64,000 nt of DNA, from positions 1-64,000 of the forward strand of contig NZ_JOFZ01000002.1 in NCBI RefSeq assembly GCF_000721265.1, written 5' to 3'. This stretch comes from Streptomyces sp. NRRL F-5126 (GTDB lineage Bacteria; Actinomycetota; Actinomycetes; Streptomycetales; Streptomycetaceae). Position 1 is the stretch's first letter, and each line of letters begins with the position of its first letter. The notes under the pieces were generated by a model. That model searched no databases. It had not been told where the DNA came from and was given only the letters and a program-made list of their open reading frames with translations. The position numbers and the translations under genes are program-made. Of the stretch, positions 8,376 to 17,400 are shown in pieces.

Positions 8376-9122
8376 GTGCCGAACGAGAGACTACGAGCCG
8401 TCATGGCAGCCGGAGGCTGGACGTACGCTGCCCTCGCCCAGGAGGTCGAGGTCGACCCCAAGTCGGTCGAGCGCTGGGTGAACCTCGGGCGGATCCCACG
8501 CCGCGCCACAGCCTTACAGGCGGCCGAAGCCCTGGGAGAAGACGTGCACGCACTCTGGCCGGCACTCCGCCAAGCCCGCCCCACCCGCGCCATCAGCCCC
8601 GAGCTGGTGGCGCTCTACGAGCAGCGGGCCGACGTCCCCGTTTCGGCGTTCACCGACCTGATGGCCCAGGCCCGGGAACGGATCGACATCCTGGTCTACG
8701 CGGCCGTCTTCCTCCACGAGGCGTACCCGCGGTTGAACGAACTCCTCACCGAACGCGCCGCCGAAGGCTGCACTGTCCGCATCGCGATCGGGGACGCCGA
8801 CAGCGACAACGTCCAAGCCCGCGGCCAGGAGGAGCGGTTCGGTCACGGCATCGAATCCCGCTGCCGCCTCGCCCTCATGCACTACAGACCCCTCGCTGGC
8901 ACCCCCGGCATCGAAGTCCGCACCCACGGCACCACGCTCTACAGCTCCCTCTACCGCGCCGACGACCAGCAACTCGTCAACGCACACGTCTGGGGTGTCA
9001 ACGCCTATGCCGCCCCCGTATGGCATCTTCGCCGACATCAGGAGAGGGGCATGTTCGACACCTACGCCGAGAGCTTCGATGCCGTGTGGGCGACGGCAAC
9101 CCCCGTACGAGAGGAAGGCTGA
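8376..9122 (+). CDS. XRE-type regulator fused to a phospholipase-D-like domain (DUF5919)
   Basis: A 248-residue protein. Residues 1-65 form a Cro/C1-type helix-turn-helix (WTYAALAQEVEVDPKSVERW). The rest resembles the PLD-like DUF5919 domain, usually paired with a NUDIX gene as here. GTG at 8376 follows GGGGGA. A TTA leucine codon at 8514-8516 makes translation dependent on the bldA tRNA, so expression may be tied to differentiation. The stop is three bases before the NUDIX start. It could sense a small molecule or nucleic acid and regulate the pair; catalysis is doubtful because no full HxK(x4)D motif is seen. Confidence 0.75.
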   Translation: MPNERLRAVMAAGGWTYAALAQEVEVDPKSVERWVNLGRIPRRATALQAAEALGEDVHALWPALRQARPTRAISPELVALYEQRADVPVSAFTDLMAQARERIDILVYAAVFLHEAYPRLNELLTERAAEGCTVRIAIGDADSDNVQARGQEERFGHGIESRCRLALMHYRPLAGTPGIEVRTHGTTLYSSLYRADDQQLVNAHVWGVNAYAAPVWHLRRHQERGMFDTYAESFDAVWATATPVREEG

Positions 9123-9124
9123 CT

Positions 9125-9595
9125 GTGGCCCGTACCGAGTACTACGACGACCCGAACGCGCCCAAGCCGAACAGCGTGGTCGTCGCCGCATCCGCCGTCG
9201 TCACCGACGACCACGGCCGCATCCTCCTCCAGCGCCGCCGCGACAACGACCTATGGGCCCTGCCCGGAGGCGGAATGGACCTCACCGACTCCCTGCCAGG
9301 CACAGCCGCCCGCGAAGTCAAGGAAGAGACCGGCCTCGACGTAGAGATCACCGGCCTGGTCGGCACCTACACCGACCCGAAACACATCATCGCCTACACC
9401 GACGGCGAGGTCCGCCGCCAGTTCAACGTTTGCTTCACCGCCCGTATCGCTGGCGGCCAGCTGGAGATCTCCGACGAGTCCACCGAACTCCGGTTCGTGC
9501 CGCCGGAAGAGATCGAGCAGTTGCCGATGCACCACACCCAACGGCTTAGGCTCCAGCACTTCCTGGAACAGCGCGAGAAGCCGTACCTGGGCTGA
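9125..9595 (+). CDS. NUDIX hydrolase of the AICE (Pif-like position)
   Basis: A 156-residue NUDIX hydrolase. The box is present around residues 40-63, with the catalytic REVKEET core and G-L-D end, but the first glutamate of the canonical box is aspartate. It follows the XRE/PLD gene by two bases and uses GTG at 9125. In pSAM2 the NUDIX-containing protein Pif blocks redundant transfer between element-bearing cells; this gene is a plausible functional counterpart, though NUDIX enzymes with nucleotide substrates look similar. It is the last gene before the right end of the element. Confidence 0.85.
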   Translation: MARTEYYDDPNAPKPNSVVVAASAVVTDDHGRILLQRRRDNDLWALPGGGMDLTDSLPGTAAREVKEETGLDVEITGLVGTYTDPKHIIAYTDGEVRRQFNVCFTARIAGGQLEISDESTELRFVPPEEIEQLPMHHTQRLRLQHFLEQREKPYLG

Positions 9596-9601
9596 ACCGT
9601 C

Positions 9602-9623
9602 TGACGGCAGTAGCGACGGCAAC
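9602..9623. repeat. Right-end integrase arm-type repeat
   Basis: This 22-nt sequence matches the left-end repeat at 141-163 except for one missing base and one substitution in its centre. It starts seven bases after the NUDIX stop. The matching orientation and position at both ends support an element spanning from left of the window to roughly 9,700. Confidence 0.55.
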
Positions 9624-9679
9624 AACCCCGCACAACCACGGACACCCACGCACTTCACCGGACCAGCAGACTGCGCTTG

Positions 9680-9697
9680 ACCTGCGAAAAAGCAGGT
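9680..9697. other. Candidate attachment-core hairpin at the right end
   Basis: ACCTGC-GAAAAA-GCAGGT forms a perfect 6-bp inverted repeat with an AT loop between the arm-type repeat and the point (9714) where an unrelated, truncated gene begins. Position makes it a candidate attR core, but no matching copy is visible in bases 1-139, so this is a guess that depends on the sequence left of the window. Confidence 0.25.
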
Positions 9698-9713
9698 AGA
9701 GGGGCCCGCGTAG

Positions 9714-10106
9714 CACACGTACTATGTGCTGGCGGGCGCGGTGCCTATACTTGTTCACAACTGCAACGAAAAAATTTACGAAGCTAATCCGAAACATGGG
9801 TCGGAAGCACGTGCCACTTCACGTGGTGGAAGCAGTGCGGAGCCTTCTGATGGCCAGGGTGCGCTAAATAATTCGGTACAGATCAAGGGGACATCTCCAC
9901 GTCGAGTCGGTATAGATCCGAGCAATGGTGACGTTGTTATTCTCGACAAACATCTTGAGGTGCCTTGTGGCTGCACAAGTAAGGGTGGGACGAATGAGCT
10001 CTTCCATGGACATGTGCGCACGGATATAAATTCAGACCCAGGAATGCAGGCTGCAAGGAATGCTTTGCGGCGCGCCATTAAATCGGGAGCTATCGTACGG
10101 CCATGA
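9714..10106 (+). pseudogene. C-terminal fragment of a polymorphic toxin (HINT end plus toxin domain)
   Basis: The reading frame starts abruptly with HTYYVLAGAVPILVHNC, the closing motif of HINT/pretoxin domains in polymorphic toxins, directly preceded by a TAG stop at 9711-9713. The roughly 115 residues that follow form the toxin tip, with SPRRVGIDPSNGDVVILD and FHGHVR motifs seen in RNase-like polymorphic toxin tips. The large N-terminal delivery region is missing. Base composition is clearly poorer in G+C than the neighbours. A GTG at 9726 could still allow expression of the tip. Its end overlaps the next gene by four bases, as toxin-immunity pairs do. The exact toxin family is not certain. 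Confidence 0.75.
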
Positions 10107-10447
10107 GTGATGATGTATCGGAAGAAGATCAGGTGTGGCGAGCCGAAATGCTCGACGCGCTTTCGAGTGGTGACGTTTCGCGATCGACGCGAGCGCTTCT
10201 CTCGTTGACGTATAACGACCCAGACCGCCCTTGGGTGGAAGAGGTGCTACTGGAACAAGTCCGCGAAGGAAACGATCCCCAATTGCGTTCCCTTGCCGTG
10301 ACGTGTATGGGCCACCTTGGGCGGATTCATGGAAGTGTCAGCGCTCGGCTTTTGACATGCCTTGAGGGGTTTCTGGAAGATCCCGATCTTGGCGGTATTG
10401 TCGAGGATGCCATCGGCGATATTCGACATTTTGCCATGGTGGTCTGA
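10103..10447 (+). CDS. Probable immunity protein for the adjacent toxin tip
   Basis: A 114-residue acidic protein, predicted all-helical with HEAT-like alternation (LRSLAVTCMGHLGRIHGSVS). The ATG overlaps the toxin stop as ATGA, the classic arrangement for polymorphic toxin and immunity genes. The low G+C content is shared with the toxin fragment, indicating joint transfer. The acidic surface would suit binding of a basic RNase-like toxin. Function is inferred from position; sequence alone does not name an Imm family. Confidence 0.65.
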   Translation: MSDDVSEEDQVWRAEMLDALSSGDVSRSTRALLSLTYNDPDRPWVEEVLLEQVREGNDPQLRSLAVTCMGHLGRIHGSVSARLLTCLEGFLEDPDLGGIVEDAIGDIRHFAMVV

Positions 10448-10473
10448 TCAGTTAGATACGGGCATTCATGGGG

Positions 10474-10614
10474 CAGTCGAGAGTTAGCCCGGTCGTCGCG
10501 TCACTCAGTGGTGGCTGCTTTGACGATTTGACGGCAGCTCTGATGGGGACGAGTGTGCACTGAGGGGACCATACCGTGGCGACGCTAGGGGCCTCCTTGC
10601 CGAACTCTCGACTG
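10474..10614. repeat. 12-bp inverted repeats bounding 141 bp
   Basis: CAGTCGAGAGTT at 10474-10485 recurs exactly inverted at 10603-10614. The enclosed sequence has no gene. This could be a very small degenerate insertion remnant, but no target duplication is seen on the flanks, so the meaning is open. Confidence 0.3.
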
Positions 10615-10701
10615 TTGGTTACTGGCGGAGTGCTGCGGCGGAGATCGGGTGGTCGCGCTAGTGCTGGACATCGAGTCAAATGGAGATCTACGGGGACTCG
10701 A

Positions 10702-11580
10702 ATGGCTGGCGAAATGAGCAAGGAGCTGATCATCAGCCCCCGTAGTGAGCGTGTGCGAGAGGAGCTGGCAGACACTGCAGGGGCCTGGAGTTCTTATGCG
10801 GTGGAAATGTGCCAGGTGATTGGAGCGGTGGCCGAAAAGAGTGCTGCTGGCTCCCTAGAGGTCGGCGAGCTACTGGTTAGTCAACCCCTCCCTGATAGGC
10901 ACCTAGGTCTTTACAACGGTGTGCAGGTTCAGTTCCCGCAGGCAATTGACCTTGTCGAGGGAATGGCGGCCGGGCGCGGGCCATATTGTCAGCTTTCCAG
11001 TCCCGGACTGCTCCAAATTGAGTCGGGATGGGGCGGAGCTGTACACCTCTACACAACACGAGCAGTAGCCGCTGATTTGGCAGGGCTTCATAGTCAAGGA
11101 ATGATTCTCCAGTGGCGCGACGGAACGCCTGAGCCTACAGCGATATCGGAGCCTGCGGTTGCTGTGGCGGACGAGAGTTTCTGGGCGAGGGTGGCGATGA
11201 CCTCCGAGCGTTTCACCTTGTTGTGCGAGCGCTGGGCGTACGGCGCCTACGGGTGCCGATGGTTCCGAGTGACTCGGGAGAACGTAGCGGAGCTGGCCCG
11301 ACTCATGCGGCCACGCTCACTGGTCAGCGTGGCGAGCGATCCAGAATTGCAACTCAGGCCTGAGCTTTTGGAGGACGATTTCACCGCCTTCGTAGCCCCG
11401 TTGCCGCCTGGCGAGTTGGTCTACCGAGCCTACCCCGGTGGTGCTGATTCCGTCTCTGAGGTCGTGGGTGAAGGTTTCTCACTCATGCTGGCGGATAGGG
11501 TGATGGGCGATTTGTGCGCCGTGGTGCCTGACTCGGATGGGATGGGCAGGGCACGGTGGGAGAGTCCGAGGGAAGCGTAA
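10702..11580 (+). CDS. Hypothetical protein of the low-GC patch
   Basis: A 292-residue protein I do not recognise. It is soluble, without signal peptide or membrane segment, with aromatic-rich mid-region (SFWARVAMTSERFTLLCERW) and two similar-looking halves that may be tandem alpha/beta domains. Codon use (many T/A third positions) matches the toxin patch. ATG at 10702 or 10714 is preferred to earlier starts, which would add a basic, non-conserved-looking leader. Its place after a toxin-immunity pair suggests an additional immunity or toxin-associated gene, but nothing in the sequence proves it. Confidence 0.6.
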   Translation: MAGEMSKELIISPRSERVREELADTAGAWSSYAVEMCQVIGAVAEKSAAGSLEVGELLVSQPLPDRHLGLYNGVQVQFPQAIDLVEGMAAGRGPYCQLSSPGLLQIESGWGGAVHLYTTRAVAADLAGLHSQGMILQWRDGTPEPTAISEPAVAVADESFWARVAMTSERFTLLCERWAYGAYGCRWFRVTRENVAELARLMRPRSLVSVASDPELQLRPELLEDDFTAFVAPLPPGELVYRAYPGGADSVSEVVGEGFSLMLADRVMGDLCAVVPDSDGMGRARWESPREA

Positions 11581-11761
11581 TCTGGTGGCCCGCATATCTA
11601 GGCCAATTCGTGCAGGATAAGTAAGCCGTAACCTTGACCGACTACCTATTGATAGAAAAGCTTTGGGTTTCCGGTCGTTGGATGATCGTGAGTGATCTCC
11701 TCGGGGTGCAGCAGTCGATCGAGCGGAACTGGCCCCTGGGTCGTTGGGCGAGGGAATGCTT

Positions 11762-12280
11762 ATGTCGGATCGCGATGGGTGTGCTGCCATTCGTTCCCGT
11801 AGTGCGGTGACCTTCGATCTTGACGCCAGATTCCCTGGCCAAGTTTTCAAGAAGAGCGCGGACGATGCATTGTTCTGTGAGTTCGATGTAATTCTCGCTC
11901 CGGAAACCTGGCCAGCACTCTGCATGATGGCACGGTGGCATGGAGACGATCATGTCGAACTACCGGTTATTGAGCCGGGGTGGGAGGATTTCTATGCCCC
12001 CGAGAGGCTGGGGTATCCCGCGGTGTCTCTGCCCGTCGAGGGTAGCGAGGATGACTACTGGGCTGCGATCGGATTCGAGCCTGATGGTGACGCTCTGGCT
12101 TCGATCTCGATTTCAGCGAATGTAGTCGCGCTGACCGGGGCATCAGCGAAATGGGGTTGCTGGGGCGAAAGAGACCCCGGCGTGGCAGTGTTCCAAGGAT
12201 TCCCCGACGCGGCTGCGCGAAGTGAATGGTGCGATAGGTTTGGGCCCTTCCTGGGCGCGTTCGACGCATTGGACTCGTAA
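11762..12280 (+). CDS. Hypothetical acidic protein, possible orphan immunity gene
   Basis: A 172-residue, acidic, soluble protein with many tryptophans and aspartates (WGCWGERDPGVAVF, PGWEDFYAPERLG). ATG at 11762 is chosen because GAGGGA lies six bases upstream. No family recognised. Low G+C and position in the same patch as a toxin tip are consistent with an orphan immunity protein. The 181 bases between it and the preceding gene hold nothing I can identify. Confidence 0.6.
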   Translation: MSDRDGCAAIRSRSAVTFDLDARFPGQVFKKSADDALFCEFDVILAPETWPALCMMARWHGDDHVELPVIEPGWEDFYAPERLGYPAVSLPVEGSEDDYWAAIGFEPDGDALASISISANVVALTGASAKWGCWGERDPGVAVFQGFPDAAARSEWCDRFGPFLGAFDALDS

Positions 12281-12534
12281 CTTCTGATGGCTTTCGGTGA
12301 CCGACTTGTTCCGGACGCGTATGCGGCAGTCTTGACTGCCAACTACGGGCCTCCGGGCGAAGGACTCCGATCGCAGAGGCCCTCGCGGCCACGACAATCC
12401 TCAACTGCTCGGGCGGCGCTTGCGCCCGAACCCGGTCCCCGTGGTGTGGTGATCGCACTGTGGCGGGTATCTGACGGATAGCCACCGGCTGATGCGCCCG
12501 TTCGGCGTACCGTGGCGCTGGAGGTGGTGAGCGG

Positions 12535-13791
12535 ATGGCTACGGAACTCACGGAGCTGGCGGACAACGTCCGCAAGTACCGGCGTCGGGCCGGGATGAGC
12601 CAGGAGGAACTCGCCAGCGCCGCAGGCGTTTCGCCAGGAACGGTGCGCAAGGTGGAGCAGGGTGGGACGGTCCGTATGGAGACGCTGCACACCCTGGCCC
12701 GCGCGCTGGAGGTGACCACGGCGACGCTGCTGGCTCCGGACGCGCCGCAGCCGGTGGGCCGTGCCGAGGATAGGAACCGCGTCAACCTCATCGAGTTGCG
12801 TGCGGCTCTGACCCCGCCCGTCGGGCTGGCCGATGCGGGCGGCGAGGCCGGCGATGAGGAGCCGAACCTGCGTCGCTTTCGCCAGGCGGTACATGACGGT
12901 GCGGTGCTGTACCACTCCGACAGCTACAAGAGCGTTGCCTCCCAGCTCCCTGGGCTCCTGCGCGACGCCAACAGGGCGGTCGCCTACTACGACAACGGCG
13001 ACGAGCACCGCCAGGCGCTTCTGGCCCGAGCCGAAGCCTTTCAACTGACGGGGCGCTATCTCACGCAGATCCGGCAGTACGACCTCGCTTATACCGCCCT
13101 GTCCGGGGCCATTACCGATGCTCGTCGGGGTGCGGACACCCTCACCGCGGCGTCTGGGGTGATCGGCATGTGCTGGCTTCTCCTGCGCCAGGGACGGCTG
13201 GACGAGGCAGAGCAACTTGCCGCCCGGACCGCCGACATGATCGAGCCGAGGCTGTCCACGGCGACACCCGACGAATGCGCGGCGTGGGGCTGGCTGGCGC
13301 TACGGGCTGCGGCTGCCGCGGGCCGCAACAATCGCCCCCAGGAAGCTCGCTACTACCACCGCGTGGCCACCACTGCGGCATCAGCGGTAGGACGCGAGCA
13401 CACCGGCTCGTACTTCCGGCATTGGACGACTTTCGGCCCGCTGACGGTCGGCATGAAGGGCATCGAGGACGCCATGGTCGTGGGCGACGCGCGCACTGTC
13501 GTCCGCAAGGCCGGCGAGGACGCGCTGTCGCCCAAGGCGTGGCAGAGCACCGGGCGGCCGAGTGACGACAACTGGAACCGTCACCGCATGGACGTGGCAC
13601 GTGCCCACGCCCGGACGGGCGACTTGACCGCGGCCATGGACGAGCTGACCGGAGTTCGCCGCGCGTCCCCCCAGTGGCTCCGGCACCAGCATGTGGCCGC
13701 CGAGACCATGCAGGAGATCCTGAACAAGCGCAAGCGCACCCTCACCGCCGAGATGCGCGGCATGGCCTCCTACCTGGGCGTCGTCGGATAG
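12535..13791 (+). CDS. XRE-family transcriptional regulator with TPR-like sensor
   Basis: A 418-residue protein: a Cro/C1-type helix-turn-helix in residues 8-62 (RRRAGMSQEELASAAGVSPG) followed by about 300 residues of helical TPR-like repeats. This architecture is common in actinobacteria, where the TPR part senses peptides or partner proteins. ATG at 12535 follows a GGAGGTGG ribosome-binding site. G+C content is back to the normal high level, so it is not part of the toxin patch. The next gene (13917) probably belongs to the same unit. Target genes are unknown. Confidence 0.85.
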   Translation: MATELTELADNVRKYRRRAGMSQEELASAAGVSPGTVRKVEQGGTVRMETLHTLARALEVTTATLLAPDAPQPVGRAEDRNRVNLIELRAALTPPVGLADAGGEAGDEEPNLRRFRQAVHDGAVLYHSDSYKSVASQLPGLLRDANRAVAYYDNGDEHRQALLARAEAFQLTGRYLTQIRQYDLAYTALSGAITDARRGADTLTAASGVIGMCWLLLRQGRLDEAEQLAARTADMIEPRLSTATPDECAAWGWLALRAAAAAGRNNRPQEARYYHRVATTAASAVGREHTGSYFRHWTTFGPLTVGMKGIEDAMVVGDARTVVRKAGEDALSPKAWQSTGRPSDDNWNRHRMDVARAHARTGDLTAAMDELTGVRRASPQWLRHQHVAAETMQEILNKRKRTLTAEMRGMASYLGVVG

Positions 13792-13916
13792 CTGCGACAC
13801 AGCGCAGTATTTCGTGCACTCTGTGTCGCAAATTGCCTTGATGCATACATGGAGTAAGCGCCAAACGACTTCTACGGTCACCGTGTCCCTATCAGCGACC
13901 CAGCCGGGAGTACACG

Positions 13917-14291
13917 GTGACCGAACCCAGGAGCGAGGCAGACCGCATGCGGCGCCGGGAGCTGTACGACGCCGCGGCAGGTTTGACCGGGCCCCGCTTA
14001 CTGCCGTGGACCACCCCGGACGGGCGCTCCTGCTACCTCAGCACCGACGGCGGGGGCTACCTGTCCACACTTGCCGACAGCATCGAAATCGTCCAGCTCA
14101 CCATGGGCGAAGAACTGCTGGAACACGCCCGCGATGTCCTCGCCCCCGGCTCACGAGCACAGTCGGCCACCGAGTACCGATGGCTGGCCTGCCGACTGAC
14201 CGAAGCGCTCAGCGACGCGCTCCGGGTGGCGGAATCGCGCGGACAGCGCATTCCGGATCACTCTCAGGACGAGACAGCGCAGCGTGCATGA
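13917..14291 (+). CDS. Small hypothetical protein with a TTA codon
   Basis: A 124-residue soluble protein of a type frequently found downstream of XRE/TPR regulators in Streptomyces; the middle portion (YLSTLADSIEIVQLTMGEELLEHA) is likely helical. The start is GTG at 13917. A TTA codon at 13998-14000 makes it a bldA-dependent gene. I do not know its function. The 158 bases from here to the adnB start contain GC-rich hairpins but no gene. Confidence 0.6.
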   Translation: MTEPRSEADRMRRRELYDAAAGLTGPRLLPWTTPDGRSCYLSTDGGGYLSTLADSIEIVQLTMGEELLEHARDVLAPGSRAQSATEYRWLACRLTEALSDALRVAESRGQRIPDHSQDETAQRA

Positions 14292-14449
14292 CGCGGTTAC
14301 CGAGGGCAACGCGGACCCACAAGCGCTATCGCTTCTGCGAGTACCCCGCCCGGTAAGCCCGACAGTCCGCGGCCCCGCCGCCTGGGGCCGGGCCCGGCGG
14401 CCGGGCGGACGCCCGCGGTGGTGTCAGTGGTGGCGGTTAGCCTCCTTGG

Positions 14450-17400
14450 GTGGCCGCGCGTATCAGCGATCCCGAGCAGCTCAAGGAGCTCCTCGGCATC
14501 CCCTTCACCCCGGAGCAGACCGCGTGCGTCGTCGCGCCGCCCGCGCCGCAGGTGATCGTGGCCGGTGCCGGGTCGGGGAAGACCACCGTCATGGCCGCGC
14601 GCGTGGTCTGGCTCGTCGGGACCGGGCAGGTGGCGCCCGAGCAGGTGCTCGGGCTCACGTTCACCAACAAGGCCGCGGGCGAGCTCGCCGAGCGCGTGCG
14701 CACCGCGCTCGTACGGGCCGGTGTGCTCGACCCGGACGGGATCGACCCCGACACCCCCGTGGGCGAGCCGCGGATCTCGACGTACCACGCCTTCGCCGGG
14801 CAGCTCCTCACCGACCACGGCCTGCGCATCGGGCTCGAACCCTCGTCGCGGCTGCTCGCAGACGCCACCCGCTTCCAGCTCGCCGCGCGCGTGCTGCGCG
14901 AGGCGCCCGGGCCCTACCCGGCGCTCACCAAGACCCTGCCCACGCTCGTCAGCGACCTCCTCGCGCTGGACGCCGAGCTCGCCGAGCACCTAGTGCGCCC
15001 CGACCGCCTCGACGCGTACGACGCGCGCCTGCTCGACACGCTCGCCTCCGCCCGCCTCACCAACGCCGACCTGCGCAAGGTGCCAGAGACCGCCACGGCC
15101 AGGCGCGAGCTCACCGACCTCGTGGGCCGCTACCGCGCCGCCAAACGCGCCCGGGACCTCCTCGACTTCGGCGACCAGATCGCCCTGTCCGCCGAGCTCG
15201 CCCTCACGCGCTCCGAGGTGGGCGCGATGCTCCGCGAGGAGTTCCGCATCGTCCTGCTCGACGAGTACCAGGACACGTCCGTCGCCCAGCGCCGCCTGCT
15301 CGCGTGCCTCTTCGGCGGCGGCACGGGACACGCGGTGACCGCCGTCGGCGACCCCTGCCAGGCCATCTACGGCTGGCGCGGCGCGTCCGTCGCCAACCTC
15401 GACGACTTCCCCGCCCACTTCCCCGGCGCCGACGGCACGCCGGCCGCCCGGTACTCGCTCAGCGAGAACCGCCGCAGCGGCGGCCGCCTCCTCGACCTCG
15501 CCAACGGGCTGGCGGCACCCCTGCGCGCCATGCACCAGGGCGTGGAGGCGCTGCGGCCCGCGCCGGGCGCCGAGCGGGACGGCAGCGTGCGCTGCGCGCT
15601 GCTCGGCACGCACGCCGAGGAGATCGAGTGGCTCGCCGACTCCCTCGCCCACCTGGTGCGCACGGGCAAGGAGCCAGGCGAGATAGCCGTGCTGTGCCGC
15701 ACGGCGGGGGACTTCGCCGCCATCCAGGGCGCCCTCGTCGCGCGCGACGTGCCGGTGGAGGTCGTCGGCCTCTCCGGGCTCATGTACCTGCCCGAGGTGG
15801 CCGACCTGATCGCCGTCTGCGAGGTGCTCCAGGACCCGGGCGCCAACGCCTGTCTCGTCCGGCTGCTGACCGGGCCGCGCTGGCGCATCGGCCCCCGCGA
15901 CCTCGCGCTGCTCGGCCGCCGCGCGCGGCTGCTCGTGCGTACGGCGGCCGGGGGCCCGGACGGCGACGAGGACGCCGACGCGCGCCTCGCCGCCGCCGTC
16001 GAGGGGACGGACCCGGCGGAGGTCGTCTCGCTCGCCGACGCGCTCGACACCTTCCTCGACGGCGGTGGCGCGCCGGACGACGGCCTGCCGTTCTCGTCCG
16101 CCGCGCGCGTCCGCTTCGCACGCCTCGCGCAGGAACTGCGCGACCTGCGCAGGTCCCTCGCCGATCCGCTGATGGACGTGCTGCACCGGGTGCTCGCCAC
16201 GACCGGGCTCGAAGTGGAACTGTCGGCGTCCCCGCAGGCCCTGGCGGCCCGCCGCCGCGAGACCCTCGGCAACTTCCTCGACATGGCGGCGTCCTTCGCC
16301 GCGCTCGACGGCGAGGCCGGGCTGCTCGCGTTCCTCGGCTTCCTGCGTACGGCCGCCCAGTACGAGAAGGGCCTGGACAACGCGCTGCCCGGCGGGGAGA
16401 ACACGGTGAAGGTGCTCACCGCGCACAAGGCGAAGGGCCTGGAGTGGGACGTCGTCGCGGTGCCAGGCCTCGTCGCCGGACAGTTCCCGAACACGCGGGC
16501 GCGCGAGGCGTGGACGTCGCAGGCGAAGGTGGTGCCGCACGCGCTGCGGGGGGACGGGGAGACGCTGCCGGGCGTGGAGGAGTGGACGGCGAAGGGGGTG
16601 AAGGCGTTCAAGGAGGCGATGCGGGAACACCAGGAGACGGAGGAGCTGCGCCTCGGGTACGTCACGTTCACCCGCCCCAGGACGCTGCTACTCGGCTCCG
16701 GCCACTGGTGGGGGCCGAACCAGAAGCGGCCCCGCGGCCCGTCCACGTTCCTGGACGCGCTGCACGACCACTGCGCGCGCGGGTACGGCGAGATCGAGGC
16801 GTGGGCGGACGAGCCGGAGCCGGACGCGGAGAACCCGGCGCTGGGGGAGGAGGGGGCGACCGGGCAGCCGTGGCCGCTGCCGCTGGACGAGCGGTCGCTG
16901 CAACAGCGCCGGGAGGCGGCGCGCACGGTGCGCGCGCACCTCGCCGCGCTCGCCCGCGCCGAGCCGGCGGCCGCGCCGCCCGCCCCCGCCGCCGTGTCCG
17001 GCCGCACCGGCCCCGCATCCGCGGGGGCTCCACCCCCGGAGGCGGCCTCGCCGTACGACCTCTGGCCGCAGGACGAGCCCCCGGAGGACGAGCCGCCCCC
17101 TGAGGACGAACCTCCGCCGCCGGAGGACGCGCCGCCGCTTGACGGCATCGCACCGTGGCATGGCGCCACGGACCCAGCCGCCGCACCGGGTGCCCCGGGG
17201 CGTGCCGTCACCGCCCCGGCGGCCGGGGGCCCGAACGGCGCCCCCGGCGTGCCCGCGCCGCACGCGGCACGCGATCGGGCAGAGTGCGCCCCGGAAGTCT
17301 CCGAACCGCACTCCAGGGGCCCGCGCCCCGACGCCCGGCACGGGGTATCGGACACCGCTGCCGCAGGCGCAGCGGGCTCGGGCTCGGGCTCGGCCGATAT

